DNA of 64,000 nt from an uncultured Opitutaceae bacterium. GTDB taxonomy: Bacteria > Verrucomicrobiota > Verrucomicrobiia > Opitutales > Opitutaceae. The stretch is from NCBI GenBank assembly GCA_903891325.1, contig CAITEC010000036.1, positions 31,976 through 95,975 of the forward strand. Direction: 5' to 3'. Positions 43,323 through 52,398 of this stretch are shown in pieces. The position numbers were made by a program, and so were the translations under genes. The notes below the pieces were generated by a model, which worked only from the letters and a program-made list of their open reading frames with translations, searched no databases and was not told the DNA's origin. How positions within the stretch are numbered: position 1 is the first letter of the stretch; the number at the start of each line of letters is the position of its first letter.

Positions 43323-45407
43323 ATGTCGGGAGATTTCGTCGTGATCTTTGGGGACTTCCCGTCAAGGGTAAATCCCGTGCTTTCCCGGATCGGACCCAAA
43401 ACGACGGCGCTGATCAAGGCGGCGGTGATCACCCTGGCGGTCGCCTTCGTTTACGGCCGGGTGATGGGAGCCGGCTGGATCTGGGACGACGCCCTCGAAA
43501 TTACCGGCAGCCATGACGTCCGCTCCCCCGGCGGGCTGTGGAGCGCCTGGTTCTCCCCCTCCGGCTTCGATTACTTTCCGCTGAAGACCGACCTGCAGTG
43601 GCTGGAGTGGCACCTCTGGCAGTCCCGCCCGGCGGGCTATCACGCCGCCAACATCGTCGTTCACCTGGCGGGCGCACTGCTTCTTTGGCGCCTCCTTGGG
43701 AAGCTGGGGGTCCGGTTCGCCTGGCTGGGCGGGCTGCTCTTCGCCATCCATCCGCTGGCGGTCGAGTCGGTGGCTTGGGTTTCCGAGTTCAAGAACGTAC
43801 TGTCGCTGGCCTTCCTGCTGCTGGCGGCGGGGGCGTTTGTCGATTTTGACTCCGCCTGTGCCACGGCCCGATTGGCCGGGCCGGGCCGCGGCAACGCCGC
43901 CCGACGCGCGTACCTGGCGGCGCTTGCCTGGTTCCTCGCAGCAATGCTCTCAAAATCCTCGGTGGTCATGTTTCCCTTCTGCCTGCTTCTCCTGGCCTGG
44001 TGGCGGCGGGGGCGGATCGGCCGGAGGGACCTCCTCGCGAGCCTTCCTTTTTTCCTCGTGTCGCTGATCCTCGGACTTGTAACGATCTCGTTCCAGGCCC
44101 AGCGCGCCATCGTCGATCCGGGAAGCGTGGTGGAGGGACTGCCCGTCCGGCTGGCCGTGGCGGGGCGGGCGCTTGTCTTCTATTTTGGCAAGTGCGCGTG
44201 GCCCTTCGGCCTGCTCCCGATCTATCCGCGCTGGGCGGCCCCCGCACTCCTGCTGCCGGGGGCCCTGTGCTGGCTTGCCGCCGGGGCGGTGGCAGCGGCG
44301 CTCCTCATCTGGAACTTCCGATCAGCGCCGGGCGATGGCCCGCGCATCCCGATTCCGCGGCACATCCTGCTCGGATTGGGATTCTTCGTCATCAACCTCA
44401 TCCCGGTGCTCGGCTTTTTTCCGATGGCCTACCAGCGCATTAGCTGGGTCGCGGACCATTTCGCGTACCTGGCCCTGGCGGGAATGGCGGGGCTGGCGGC
44501 CGGGGGCGTGGGGACACTCCTCGATTCATCAAGCCAAATTGAACAGGAAGGCCGGGAAGAGCGGGAAGGAAAGGGCCTTCTCCGAACCCTTCCCGGACTT
44601 CCCGTTCTTCCTGTTCAATTCCGGTGGATTTATCCGGTTTTTGTCTCGGTGATAATCGCCGGTCTGGCCATCCAGAGCCGGTCCTACGCGCGCGTCTTCC
44701 AGGGCGAGAAATCGCTCTGGACCTACGAGCTCGAGCGCAACAAGGAGGCTTGGATCGGCTACAACAACCTGGGAATAGCGCTCCGGAAGGAGGGGCGGCG
44801 CTCCGAGGCGATCGCCGACTACGAGCAGTCGCTTCGACTCCGGCCCAATTTCGCCGAGGCCCACAACGACCTGGGTGTCGCCCTGGCGGAGGAGGGCAGG
44901 GCGGCCGAGGCGCTGGCGCACTACGAGCGGGCGATCCTGATCAAGCCGGACTTTGCCAGCGCCTACAACAACGAGGGCAACCTCCTCCTCAGCCTCGGCA
45001 GGATTGACGATGCCGTGGGCCGCTTTTCGCTGTCGCTGCGGCTCGATCCCGATGTCCCCGAGCCGCACAACAACCTCGGGAACGCGCTCGCCCGGAAGGG
45101 CCGGCTCGCCGAGGCGATCGCCCAGTACCGCGAGGCGCTGCGCATCGCGCCTGAATTTCCGGAGGCGATCAGCAACCTGGGGGCCACCCTGGCCAACTCC
45201 GGCCGGCTGGACGAGGCCATCGCGCAATTCCGGGAGCTGCTCAGGCTCCGGCCGGACTTTGCGGAGGGTCACAACAACCTCGGCGTCGCCCTGGGCCGCG
45301 CCGGCCGGATTCCGGAGGCGATCGCGGAATATCGCCTGGCGCTTCAAATCGATCCCGGCCTCAGGGAGGCGCGCGACAACCTCAAACGGCTGGGAGCGGG
45401 AAACTGA
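43323..45407 (+). CDS. TMTC-like membrane glycosyltransferase with TPR repeats, paralogue 1
   Basis: A protein of about 694 residues. The first half is a GT-C-like membrane domain with GAGWIWDDALEIT, where the acidic pair would be catalytic, and LLFAIHPLAVESVAWVSEFK, a stretch shared with eukaryotic TMTC O-mannosyltransferases and bacterial relatives. The second half holds about seven TPRs with the NNLG pattern (for example AWIGYNNLGIALRKEGRRSE). TPRs would bind protein acceptors; protein O-glycosylation is therefore inferred. Residues encoded by 44537-44620 come from an in-frame palindromic DNA element. ATG 43323 is uncertain; starts from 43251 to 43377 are open. It begins a four-gene unit. 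Confidence 0.82.
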   Translation: MSGDFVVIFGDFPSRVNPVLSRIGPKTTALIKAAVITLAVAFVYGRVMGAGWIWDDALEITGSHDVRSPGGLWSAWFSPSGFDYFPLKTDLQWLEWHLWQSRPAGYHAANIVVHLAGALLLWRLLGKLGVRFAWLGGLLFAIHPLAVESVAWVSEFKNVLSLAFLLLAAGAFVDFDSACATARLAGPGRGNAARRAYLAALAWFLAAMLSKSSVVMFPFCLLLLAWWRRGRIGRRDLLASLPFFLVSLILGLVTISFQAQRAIVDPGSVVEGLPVRLAVAGRALVFYFGKCAWPFGLLPIYPRWAAPALLLPGALCWLAAGAVAAALLIWNFRSAPGDGPRIPIPRHILLGLGFFVINLIPVLGFFPMAYQRISWVADHFAYLALAGMAGLAAGGVGTLLDSSSQIEQEGREEREGKGLLRTLPGLPVLPVQFRWIYPVFVSVIIAGLAIQSRSYARVFQGEKSLWTYELERNKEAWIGYNNLGIALRKEGRRSEAIADYEQSLRLRPNFAEAHNDLGVALAEEGRAAEALAHYERAILIKPDFASAYNNEGNLLLSLGRIDDAVGRFSLSLRLDPDVPEPHNNLGNALARKGRLAEAIAQYREALRIAPEFPEAISNLGATLANSGRLDEAIAQFRELLRLRPDFAEGHNNLGVALGRAGRIPEAIAEYRLALQIDPGLREARDNLKRLGAGN
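44537..44620. repeat. Coding palindromic element, copy 1
   Basis: An 84-bp inverted repeat inside TMTC-like paralogue 1. The outermost 14 bp are perfect: aattgaacaggaag (44537-44550) and its complement cttcctgttcaatt (44607-44620). The inner 20 bp of each arm match at 15 of 20 positions and are built of cgggaag units. The loop (44571-44586) has its own small palindrome. The length is 28 codons, so the frame is kept, giving a Glu/Arg then Leu/Pro-rich insert just before a membrane segment. A second copy lies in paralogue 2 at the same site; paralogue 3 lacks it. Confidence 0.85.
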
Positions 45408-45410
45408 CCG

Positions 45411-47633
45411 ATGGAAACCGGCGCCAGGCCAGCATCCGAACCGATTGGGCGTGCTGCGCTCAAGGGCTGTGTCATCGCGGGAGCGACTGCCCTGGTCTAC
45501 GCGCCGGCCCTGCGCGGAACCTGGTTCTGGGACGATCCCGCCGAAATCGTCGAGAACAGGGCGCTGCACACCCTGGCCGGGCTGAGGGACATCTGGGTCG
45601 CCCCGGACACCCCCGACTACTACCCGCTGAAGACCAGCTTGCAGTGGCTCCAGTGGCATGTCTGGGGTGACTCCGTCCTGGGGTATCACCTGACCAACGT
45701 TGGGCTTCACCTGCTGGGAGCCCTCCTGCTCTGGCGGGTCCTGGGCCGGCTCGGGGTGCGGCTCGCATGGCTGGGCGGGTTGATTTTCGCGATCCATCCC
45801 CTGGCGGTCGAGTCGGTGGCGTGGATATCAGAACTCAAGAACGTCCTTTCGCTCCCCTTCATGCTCCTGTCGTTCGAGGCATGGATCCGTTTTGACGAGG
45901 TCCGGGCCGAGCCTGCCGGAAAATGGGTTGGGCCGTTCACCGTCTCGCTGGCGTGGTTCGCGGCGGCCCTGCTGTCCAAGGGCTCGGTGGTCATGCTGCC
46001 GGTGGTCCTCCTGCTCTACTGCTGGTGGAAGCGAGGCAAGGTCACCGGGGCCGACGCAAGGTCGGCTGCGCCCTTCTTCGGGCTCTCGCTCCTCCTTGGC
46101 ATTGTGACGCTCCATTTCCAGGAATCCGTCGCCATGAAGGGAATCGTCGTCGTCCAGGGCGGTCTCCTATCGCGGCTCGCCGTGGCCGGCATGGCGGTCG
46201 CGTTTTATGCGGGCAAATTCGCGTGGCCCGCCGACCTGCTGCCGATTTATCCCCGATGGGCCGCGGATCCGCCGGAATTCGCACAATTCCTGCCCTGGGC
46301 GGGGATCGCCGCCGTCGCGGTGTTCCTGTGCAGGTGGAGCGCCCTCGCCGGGCCGGGATCGCGGCTGCCGCGGCACATCGCATTCGGGCTGGGATTTTTC
46401 TTCATCAACCTGCTCCCGGTCCTCGGCTTCATCCCGATGTCCTACCTGCGGATCTCATGGGTTGCCGACCATTTCACGTATATGCCGATGATCGGGCTCA
46501 TCGGGCTGGCGGCCGCAGGAATCGGGACTGTACTCGATCCAAGACATTATTTTAAACAGGAAGATCGGGAGGGCCGGGAAGGGTCCAATAATGGCGGTAC
46601 CCTTTCCGTTCTTCCCGGTCTTCCTGTTCAAATCCGGATTTCCATTGCCCTTCTGTTGACCATCGCGATTGGCGCCCTCGGCGTTGAAAGCCGCGGGCAC
46701 GCGGCGATCTTCCGCAGCGAGAAGGATGCGTGGACCTACACGCTTTCCCGGAACCCGGACGCATGGCTCGCGCACAACAACATCAGCAACATCTACCTGA
46801 ACGAGGGGAGGGAGGCCGAGGCCATGGGGGAGATCGACGCGGCCTTGCGGATCAAGCCGGACTTCGCGGAGGCGCACAACAACCGGGGCAACATCCTGCT
46901 GAAAAACGGGAGGGCGGAGGAGGCGCGGCGCGAGTTTGAGGCCGCCGTGCGCTTCCGGCCCGACTACGCCGAGGCGATCAACGGCCTGGGCAATTATTAC
47001 CTGAAGACGGACCGCGCGGCCGAGGCGCTCGCGCTCTACCGGAAGGCGTACGGATTGAAGCCGGACTACACAAACTGCCTGGACAACGAGGGCGCGGCGC
47101 TGGAAAAACTCGGCCGCAACGACGAGGCCATCTCGGTTTATCGGAGGGTCATCGGGGATATGCCGGGCTTCGCGGGCGCCCATTACAACCTCGGGATCGC
47201 GCTGGCCAACGCGGGCCGGTACCCGGAGGCGGCTGCGCAGTACGCGGAGGCCGTCCGGCTTTCGCCCGGACTGGCCGAGGCGGAGAACAACCTGGGAAAC
47301 GCCCTCGCGGCTATGAACCGTCCCGCCGAGGCGATCGTCCACTACGAGCGTGCGATCAAGGCCAATCCCGGCTCCTTCGAGGCGCACAACAACCTGGGCA
47401 ACTCCTTCTTCAACATCCGCCGCTTCGCCGAGGCGATCGGGCAGTACCGGGAGGCGATCCGGCTCAATCCCGGATATGTCCCGGTTCGCGTCACCCTGGC
47501 GGTGACGCTGAAGGCGGTCGGTCGCGAGGGGGATGCCCGGGCGCAGCTCAGGGATGCGCTGCGGCTTGATCCGGACAATGCGTTCATCCGGGCCAGCCTG
47601 GGCCTTCCGAAGCCGGGCCCCCAAAAGCGGTGA
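45411..47633 (+). CDS. TMTC-like membrane glycosyltransferase with TPR repeats, paralogue 2
   Basis: A 740-residue paralogue of the genes on either side. The membrane half has GTWFWDDPAEIVENRAL, YYPLKTSLQWLQWHVWGDSV and LIFAIHPLAVESVAWISELK. The TPR half has about nine repeats (for example FAEAHNNRGNILLKNGRAEE, FEAHNNLGNSFFNIRRFAEA), two more than paralogue 1. The acidic WDD and HPLAVESVAW elements are kept, so it should be active if the family is. The ATG at 45411 lies 3 bp after the stop of paralogue 1, and the 3' end overlaps paralogue 3 by 4 bp. It carries the second coding palindrome at 46551-46632. Confidence 0.84.
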   Translation: METGARPASEPIGRAALKGCVIAGATALVYAPALRGTWFWDDPAEIVENRALHTLAGLRDIWVAPDTPDYYPLKTSLQWLQWHVWGDSVLGYHLTNVGLHLLGALLLWRVLGRLGVRLAWLGGLIFAIHPLAVESVAWISELKNVLSLPFMLLSFEAWIRFDEVRAEPAGKWVGPFTVSLAWFAAALLSKGSVVMLPVVLLLYCWWKRGKVTGADARSAAPFFGLSLLLGIVTLHFQESVAMKGIVVVQGGLLSRLAVAGMAVAFYAGKFAWPADLLPIYPRWAADPPEFAQFLPWAGIAAVAVFLCRWSALAGPGSRLPRHIAFGLGFFFINLLPVLGFIPMSYLRISWVADHFTYMPMIGLIGLAAAGIGTVLDPRHYFKQEDREGREGSNNGGTLSVLPGLPVQIRISIALLLTIAIGALGVESRGHAAIFRSEKDAWTYTLSRNPDAWLAHNNISNIYLNEGREAEAMGEIDAALRIKPDFAEAHNNRGNILLKNGRAEEARREFEAAVRFRPDYAEAINGLGNYYLKTDRAAEALALYRKAYGLKPDYTNCLDNEGAALEKLGRNDEAISVYRRVIGDMPGFAGAHYNLGIALANAGRYPEAAAQYAEAVRLSPGLAEAENNLGNALAAMNRPAEAIVHYERAIKANPGSFEAHNNLGNSFFNIRRFAEAIGQYREAIRLNPGYVPVRVTLAVTLKAVGREGDARAQLRDALRLDPDNAFIRASLGLPKPGPQKR
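46551..46632. repeat. Coding palindromic element, copy 2
   Basis: An inverted repeat of about 82 bp in TMTC-like paralogue 2. The outer arms are tttaaacaggaag (46551-46563) and cttcctgttcaaa (46620-46632), with 12 of 13 pairs; the inner 20 bp pair at 15 of 20. It shares the acaggaag ... cttcctgt ends and cgggaag units with copy 1 but has a different loop. It lies at the same protein position, between the last two membrane segments. The encoded insert is FKQEDREGREGSNNGG followed by TLSVLPGLPV, read in frame. Confidence 0.83.
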
Positions 47634-49666
47634 AGACACCCGCGATACCCGGCATCGGCAGGCTGCTCAAGGCGGCGGGCATCATCGGGGCGGGGTGCCT
47701 TGTGTACCTGCCCGTGCTCCACGGGGGATGGGTCTGGGACGACGATGTCGAGATCACGGGAAACACGAGCCTGCGGGCGCCGGGCGCGCTCTGGCGAATG
47801 TGGTTTCACCCCTGGCAGGCCGACTATCTCCCGGTGAAGTCCCTCCTTCAGTGGATCCAGTGGAATCTCTGGGGCGAGCATCCCTCGGGCTACCACGTGA
47901 CCAACGCCTGCCTTCACATCGTGAGCGCGCTCCTGCTCTGGCGGCTTCTGGGCAGGCTTGGGGTCCGCTTCGCCTGGCTCGGCGGGTTGATCTTCGCCGT
48001 CCATCCCCTCGCCGTCGAGTCGGTCGCATGGATTTCGGAGCTGAAAAACGCCCTGTCGCTTCCCCTCCTGCTGCTCGCCTTCGACGCGTACCTGGACTGG
48101 GACGGATCCGGGCCGGCGGCGGGGGGGCGCGCGCGGCGACGGTATGTGGCGTCGCTGCTCTGGTTCGCCGCGGCGCTGCTTTCCAAGGGCTCGGTCGTCA
48201 TGATGCCGGTCATCCTCCTGCTCTATTGCTGGTGGCGACGGGGCCGCCTGTCGTCGGGCGATTTCCGGGCCGCAGCCCCCTTCCTCGCGCTCTCCCTGGC
48301 CGCCGGCATCGTGACGATCCGCTTCCAGTTGCACCGGGCGATGGCCGGCGAGGCCATCGCGATCGGGGGCGCGGCCTCGCGGATGGCCGGGGCGGGGCTT
48401 GCGGCCGTGTTCTACCTCTGGAAATCGGTGATCCCATCCGGGCTGATGCCAATCTACCCGCGCTGGGCAATCGACCCGCCGGCCGTCTGGCAATTCTGGC
48501 CCTGGGCGGGACTCGCCGCGGCGGCGGCGATGCTCCTCGCCTGGGGGCGCACGTCGCCCGGCCGGGCGCGGACGGCGCGCACCATCGCCTTCGGCTTCGG
48601 GTTCTTCCTGGTCAATCTCCTGCCCGTCCTGGGTTTTGTCCCGATGTCGATCCTTCGGCTGACCCTGGTGGCCGACCACCTGGCCTACCTGCCCCTCGTG
48701 GGGCTGGTCGGGCTCGCGGCGGCCGGCATTGGATCCGGTGAGACCTGGCTCCGCGGGCGCGGGGCCCCGGGGAATGCCGCGGTTCCCTCGCTTTGGATCA
48801 TCGTTGCTGCGGCAATCGCCGCATTCGCGGCCGGGGCCAGGGCGTACGCGGCGGTCTATTCGGACGCGGCGCGTCTGTGGACCTACGAGGTGTCGCGCTA
48901 TCCCGCGGCGTGGGCCGCGCACAACAACCTGGGGAACGCCTTCATGGACGCGGAGCGGGTGGCCGACGCGCAGGCCCAGTATGAGACGGCGCTGAAGATC
49001 CGGCCCGACTACGTCGAGGCCTGCAACAACCTGGCGAACATCTATTCGAAAACGGGCCGGCTCGCGGAGGCCGCCGTCCTCTATCACAGGGCCCTGGGGC
49101 TGAAGCCGGACTACCCCCAGGCCCGCAACGGGCTGGGGAACCTCCTGTCCCAGGAGGGCGACCTGCGGGGCTCGATGGAGCAGCTTTCCCTGGCGATCCG
49201 ATACAGCCCGGACATGGCCGCCGCCTACAACAACATGGGAAACACCTACTGCCTGATGGGCCGTTATGCCGAGGCGGAGGGCTACATCAGGAAGGCCCTG
49301 GAGATCAGCCCCAACGAACCGGAGGCGCACAACAACCTTGGGAACGTCTATGTTCGCACGGGACGCGCCGACATCGCCATGGGAGAGTACAGGACGGCGC
49401 TGCGGCTGAAGCCGGACTTTGTCGAGGCGGTGAACAATATCGGCAACGTCCAGATGATGGCCGGCCGGCTGCAGGAGGCCTTTGACACCTTCAGCCTGGC
49501 CCTCCGGATCCGGCCGGGCTACGCCGAGGCGCTGTTCAACCGCGGACTGGTGCTCCTGGCGGCCGGCCGGCGGGATGACGCAGCCACCCAGTTCAGACAG
49601 GCGTTGCAATCGCGCCCCGACTTCGCGCAGGCTCGCGCCAAGTTGGAACTTCTTGAAAAGAAATAG
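47630..49666 (+). CDS. TMTC-like membrane glycosyltransferase with TPR repeats, paralogue 3
   Basis: A 678-residue protein with the same layout: GGWVWDDDVEITGNTSL, YLPVKSLLQWIQWNLWGEHP and LIFAVHPLAVESVAWISELK in the membrane half. About seven TPRs follow (for example AWAAHNNLGNAFMDAERVAD, NEPEAHNNLGNVYVRTGRAD). The region that holds the palindromic insert in paralogues 1 and 2 is shorter here (ETWLRGRGAPGNAAVPSLW) and has no palindrome. GTG 47630 overlaps the stop of paralogue 2 by 4 bp. One base separates its TAG stop from the GTG of the GH63-type gene, which suggests coupled translation. Confidence 0.84.
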   Translation: MKTPAIPGIGRLLKAAGIIGAGCLVYLPVLHGGWVWDDDVEITGNTSLRAPGALWRMWFHPWQADYLPVKSLLQWIQWNLWGEHPSGYHVTNACLHIVSALLLWRLLGRLGVRFAWLGGLIFAVHPLAVESVAWISELKNALSLPLLLLAFDAYLDWDGSGPAAGGRARRRYVASLLWFAAALLSKGSVVMMPVILLLYCWWRRGRLSSGDFRAAAPFLALSLAAGIVTIRFQLHRAMAGEAIAIGGAASRMAGAGLAAVFYLWKSVIPSGLMPIYPRWAIDPPAVWQFWPWAGLAAAAAMLLAWGRTSPGRARTARTIAFGFGFFLVNLLPVLGFVPMSILRLTLVADHLAYLPLVGLVGLAAAGIGSGETWLRGRGAPGNAAVPSLWIIVAAAIAAFAAGARAYAAVYSDAARLWTYEVSRYPAAWAAHNNLGNAFMDAERVADAQAQYETALKIRPDYVEACNNLANIYSKTGRLAEAAVLYHRALGLKPDYPQARNGLGNLLSQEGDLRGSMEQLSLAIRYSPDMAAAYNNMGNTYCLMGRYAEAEGYIRKALEISPNEPEAHNNLGNVYVRTGRADIAMGEYRTALRLKPDFVEAVNNIGNVQMMAGRLQEAFDTFSLALRIRPGYAEALFNRGLVLLAAGRRDDAATQFRQALQSRPDFAQARAKLELLEKK

Positions 49667-49667
49667 C

Positions 49668-52358
49668 GTGGCCAAGGCGAGTCCAGCATCCCGGAACCCG
49701 GAGGCGGCGCGGCTGGCGGAGGACGCGCGGCGCGTCAGCAACTGGAAGCGCTGGGGGCCCTACCTTCCGGAACGCCAGTGGGGCACCGTCCGCGAGGACT
49801 ATTCGGCCGACGGCGAGAGCTGGAACTACCTCACGCACGACCAGTCCCGCTCGCGCGCGTACCGCTGGGGTGAGGACGGGCTGCTCGGGTTCACGGACCG
49901 CGAGTGCCGGCTCTGCTTTGCGCTCGCGCTCTGGAACGGTCGCGATCCCTTCCTGAAGGAAAGGCTCTACGGGCTGAACGGTTTCGAGGGAAACCACGGC
50001 GAGGACGTGAAGGAATGCTATTTCTACGTGGACGGGACGCCGACCCATTCCTGGCAGCGGGCCCTCTACAAGTACCCGCAGGCGGCCTTTCCCTACGAGC
50101 GCCTGCGCGAGGAGAACCGGCGGCGCGGCCGGAACGAGCCGGAGTTTGAGATCCTCGACACGGGCGTCTTCGACGAGGGCAGGTATTTCGACGTTCGGGT
50201 CGACTACGCGAAGGCCGGCCCGAACGACCTGTGCATCGAGGTCACGGTCGCAAACCGCGGGCCGGATCCGGCCCCTCTTCACGTCCTGCCGACCCTCTGG
50301 TACCGGAACTCGTGGTCGTGGGGCTGCCGCCACGAGGGCTGCGAGGTCAAGCCCCGGATGGCGGCGCTCTCGGACACCCGCGTGCAGTGCGACCATGTCT
50401 CGCTCGGGCGCTTCTTCCTGGAGGTCGAGGCGCCCGGCGGAGCGGCCGCCCCCCTCCTGTTCACCGAAAACGAGACCAACGCGGCCCGGCTCTTTGGCGC
50501 GCCGGCCGTCCCGGGGTATTTCAAGGACGCCTTCCACGAGGCGGTGGTCAACGGGCGGGCCGGCGCCGTGAATCCGCGGCGGACGGGGACGAAGTGCGCG
50601 GCCCACCACGCCCTCGAGCTGGCGCCGGGGGAGGAGCGGGTGATTCGCCTGCGGCTTTACGCCGAGGATGAGAAGCCGGCGGCTTGCTTCGGGAGCGCGT
50701 TTTCGGCCGTCCTCCGGAAGCGCGCGGCGGAGGCCGACGTCTTCTACCGGGGCCTGGCGGACGGGCGTGGGCTCGGCGCGTCCGTGGATTGCGGGCAGGC
50801 GCTGCTGGTTGCGCGCCAGGCATACGCGGGGCTCCTCTGGTCAAAGCAGTTTTACCACTACGTGGTCGAGGACTGGCTGGAGGGCGACCCGGAGCAGCCG
50901 CCCCCGCCGGCCGGGCGGGCGGCCACGGCCCGGAACCGCGACTGGCCGCATTTCTTCGCCCGCGACGTGCTCTCCATGCCGGACAAGTGGGAGTATCCCT
51001 GGTTCGCCGCCTGGGACCTGGCCTTCCACATGATCCCCTTCGCGCGCCTGGACCCGGAGTTCACGAAGGGCCAGCTCAACCTGCTCCTGCGGGAGTGGTA
51101 CATGCACCCCAATGGCGAGATCCCCGCCTACGAGTGGAATTTCTCGGACGTGAACCCGCCGGTGCACGCCTGGGCGTCCTGGCGCGTCTACAAGATGACC
51201 GGGGCCCGCGGGGCCCGCGACCGCGATTTCCTCGCGCGGGTTTTCCAGAAGCTGCTCCTCAATTTCACCTGGTGGGTGAACCGGAAGGACCCGGGCGGGC
51301 GCCACCTGTTCAGCGGGGGCTTCCTGGGCCTGGACAATGTCGGGGTCTTCGATCGCTCCAAGCCCCTTCCCGGGGGCGGATCGCTTGAGCAGGCCGACGG
51401 GACGGCATGGATGGCCTTCTACTGCGGGACCATGCTGTCCATGGCCCTTGAGCTCGCGGAGACCGACCCGATCTACGAGGACATCGCCTCCAAGTTCTTC
51501 GAGCACTTCGTGGCGATCGCCGACGCGATGAACACCCTCGGGGGCACCGGGCTCTGGCACGAGGAGGACGGCTTCTACTACGACCAGCTCCTGTGCGGCG
51601 GCGAGAGCCGGCCCCTGCGGATCCGCTCGATCGTGGGGATCATCCCGCTCTTCGCGGTGGAGTTCATCGAGGAGGAGACGCTGCGCAAGCTGCCCGGCTT
51701 CGCGAAGCGCACGCGCTGGTTCCTGAAGCACCGCGGCGACCTGGCCGCCCAGATCTCCTACATGGCCGGGGACGGGCAGGAGACCGGCCGGCGGCTGCTG
51801 GCGATCCCCTCCCGCGCGAGGCTTGAGCGCGTGCTCCGGTATGTCTTTGACGAGAACGAATTCCTGTCCCCGCACGGGATCCGTTCGCTGTCGGCCGCCT
51901 ACCGGGACCATCCCTTCGTCCTGGACGTCGACGGCGGGCAGCAGCGGGTGAGTTACGAGCCGGGGGAGTCGCAGACGCCTCTCTTCGGCGGGAACTCGAA
52001 CTGGCGGGGCCCGGTCTGGTTTCCGGTCAACTACCTCCTGATCGAGGCCCTCGAGCGCTACCACCACTTCTACGGCGACGACTTCACGATGGAGTTCCCG
52101 ACCGGAAGCGGAATTCGGATGAACCTCCAGCAGATTGCCCGCGAGCTGTCGCGCCGCCTCACCTCGCTTTTCCTGCCCAACGGCGGCGGCCGTCGGCCGT
52201 CGCTGGGGATGGAGGCCCGCTTCGTGAACGACCCGCACTGGAAGGACCTGGTGCTCTTCCACGAGTACTTCCACGGGGACACCGGCGCGGGCCTGGGCGC
52301 CAGCCACCAGACCGGGTGGACCGCGCTGGTCACCCGGCTGATCGAGGCTTACGTTTAG
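49668..52358 (+). CDS. GH63-type (MGH1-like) glycoside hydrolase
   Basis: An 896-residue protein matching bacterial GH63 'glucosidase' proteins from end to end: WKRWGPYLPERQWGTVREDY, WNYLTHDQSRSRAYRWGEDG, NHGEDVKECYFYVDGTPTHS, LDTGVFDEGRYFDV and LHVLPTLWYRNSWSWG. The alpha/alpha-barrel part has YPWFAAWDLAFHMIPFARLD, NSNWRGPVWFPVNYLLIEAL and HEYFHGDTGAGLGASHQTGW; the acidic residues in WDLAFH and HEYFHGD probably include the catalytic pair. No signal peptide is seen, so a cytoplasmic role is likely. GH63 enzymes cleave alpha-glucosyl or related links; trimming of the TMTC-linked glycan, or unrelated storage sugar use, are both possible. The GTG start follows the preceding stop by 1 bp. Confidence 0.88.
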   Translation: MAKASPASRNPEAARLAEDARRVSNWKRWGPYLPERQWGTVREDYSADGESWNYLTHDQSRSRAYRWGEDGLLGFTDRECRLCFALALWNGRDPFLKERLYGLNGFEGNHGEDVKECYFYVDGTPTHSWQRALYKYPQAAFPYERLREENRRRGRNEPEFEILDTGVFDEGRYFDVRVDYAKAGPNDLCIEVTVANRGPDPAPLHVLPTLWYRNSWSWGCRHEGCEVKPRMAALSDTRVQCDHVSLGRFFLEVEAPGGAAAPLLFTENETNAARLFGAPAVPGYFKDAFHEAVVNGRAGAVNPRRTGTKCAAHHALELAPGEERVIRLRLYAEDEKPAACFGSAFSAVLRKRAAEADVFYRGLADGRGLGASVDCGQALLVARQAYAGLLWSKQFYHYVVEDWLEGDPEQPPPPAGRAATARNRDWPHFFARDVLSMPDKWEYPWFAAWDLAFHMIPFARLDPEFTKGQLNLLLREWYMHPNGEIPAYEWNFSDVNPPVHAWASWRVYKMTGARGARDRDFLARVFQKLLLNFTWWVNRKDPGGRHLFSGGFLGLDNVGVFDRSKPLPGGGSLEQADGTAWMAFYCGTMLSMALELAETDPIYEDIASKFFEHFVAIADAMNTLGGTGLWHEEDGFYYDQLLCGGESRPLRIRSIVGIIPLFAVEFIEEETLRKLPGFAKRTRWFLKHRGDLAAQISYMAGDGQETGRRLLAIPSRARLERVLRYVFDENEFLSPHGIRSLSAAYRDHPFVLDVDGGQQRVSYEPGESQTPLFGGNSNWRGPVWFPVNYLLIEALERYHHFYGDDFTMEFPTGSGIRMNLQQIARELSRRLTSLFLPNGGGRRPSLGMEARFVNDPHWKDLVLFHEYFHGDTGAGLGASHQTGWTALVTRLIEAYV

Positions 52359-52398
52359 CTTGCGGGCCGGCGAGGGCCGGGGCTAATACGCTCGCGCC

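Noticed and set aside
49482..49667. N-terminal extension of the GH63-type protein
   Set aside because: The frame is open but lies inside TMTC-like paralogue 3 and reads as Ser/Arg-rich noise. The GTG at 49668 fits the family start.
47342..49741. 799-codon reverse frame across TMTC-like paralogue 3
   Set aside because: It mirrors TPR-coding DNA and has low-complexity content. The plus strand shows conserved domains and tight gene spacing.
52356..52398. Third copy of the cloverleaf-like repeat after the GH63-type gene
   Set aside because: tagc...ggccggcgagggccgg...gcta is suggestive but lacks the tgtagcc/ggctaca stem and the exact hairpins.
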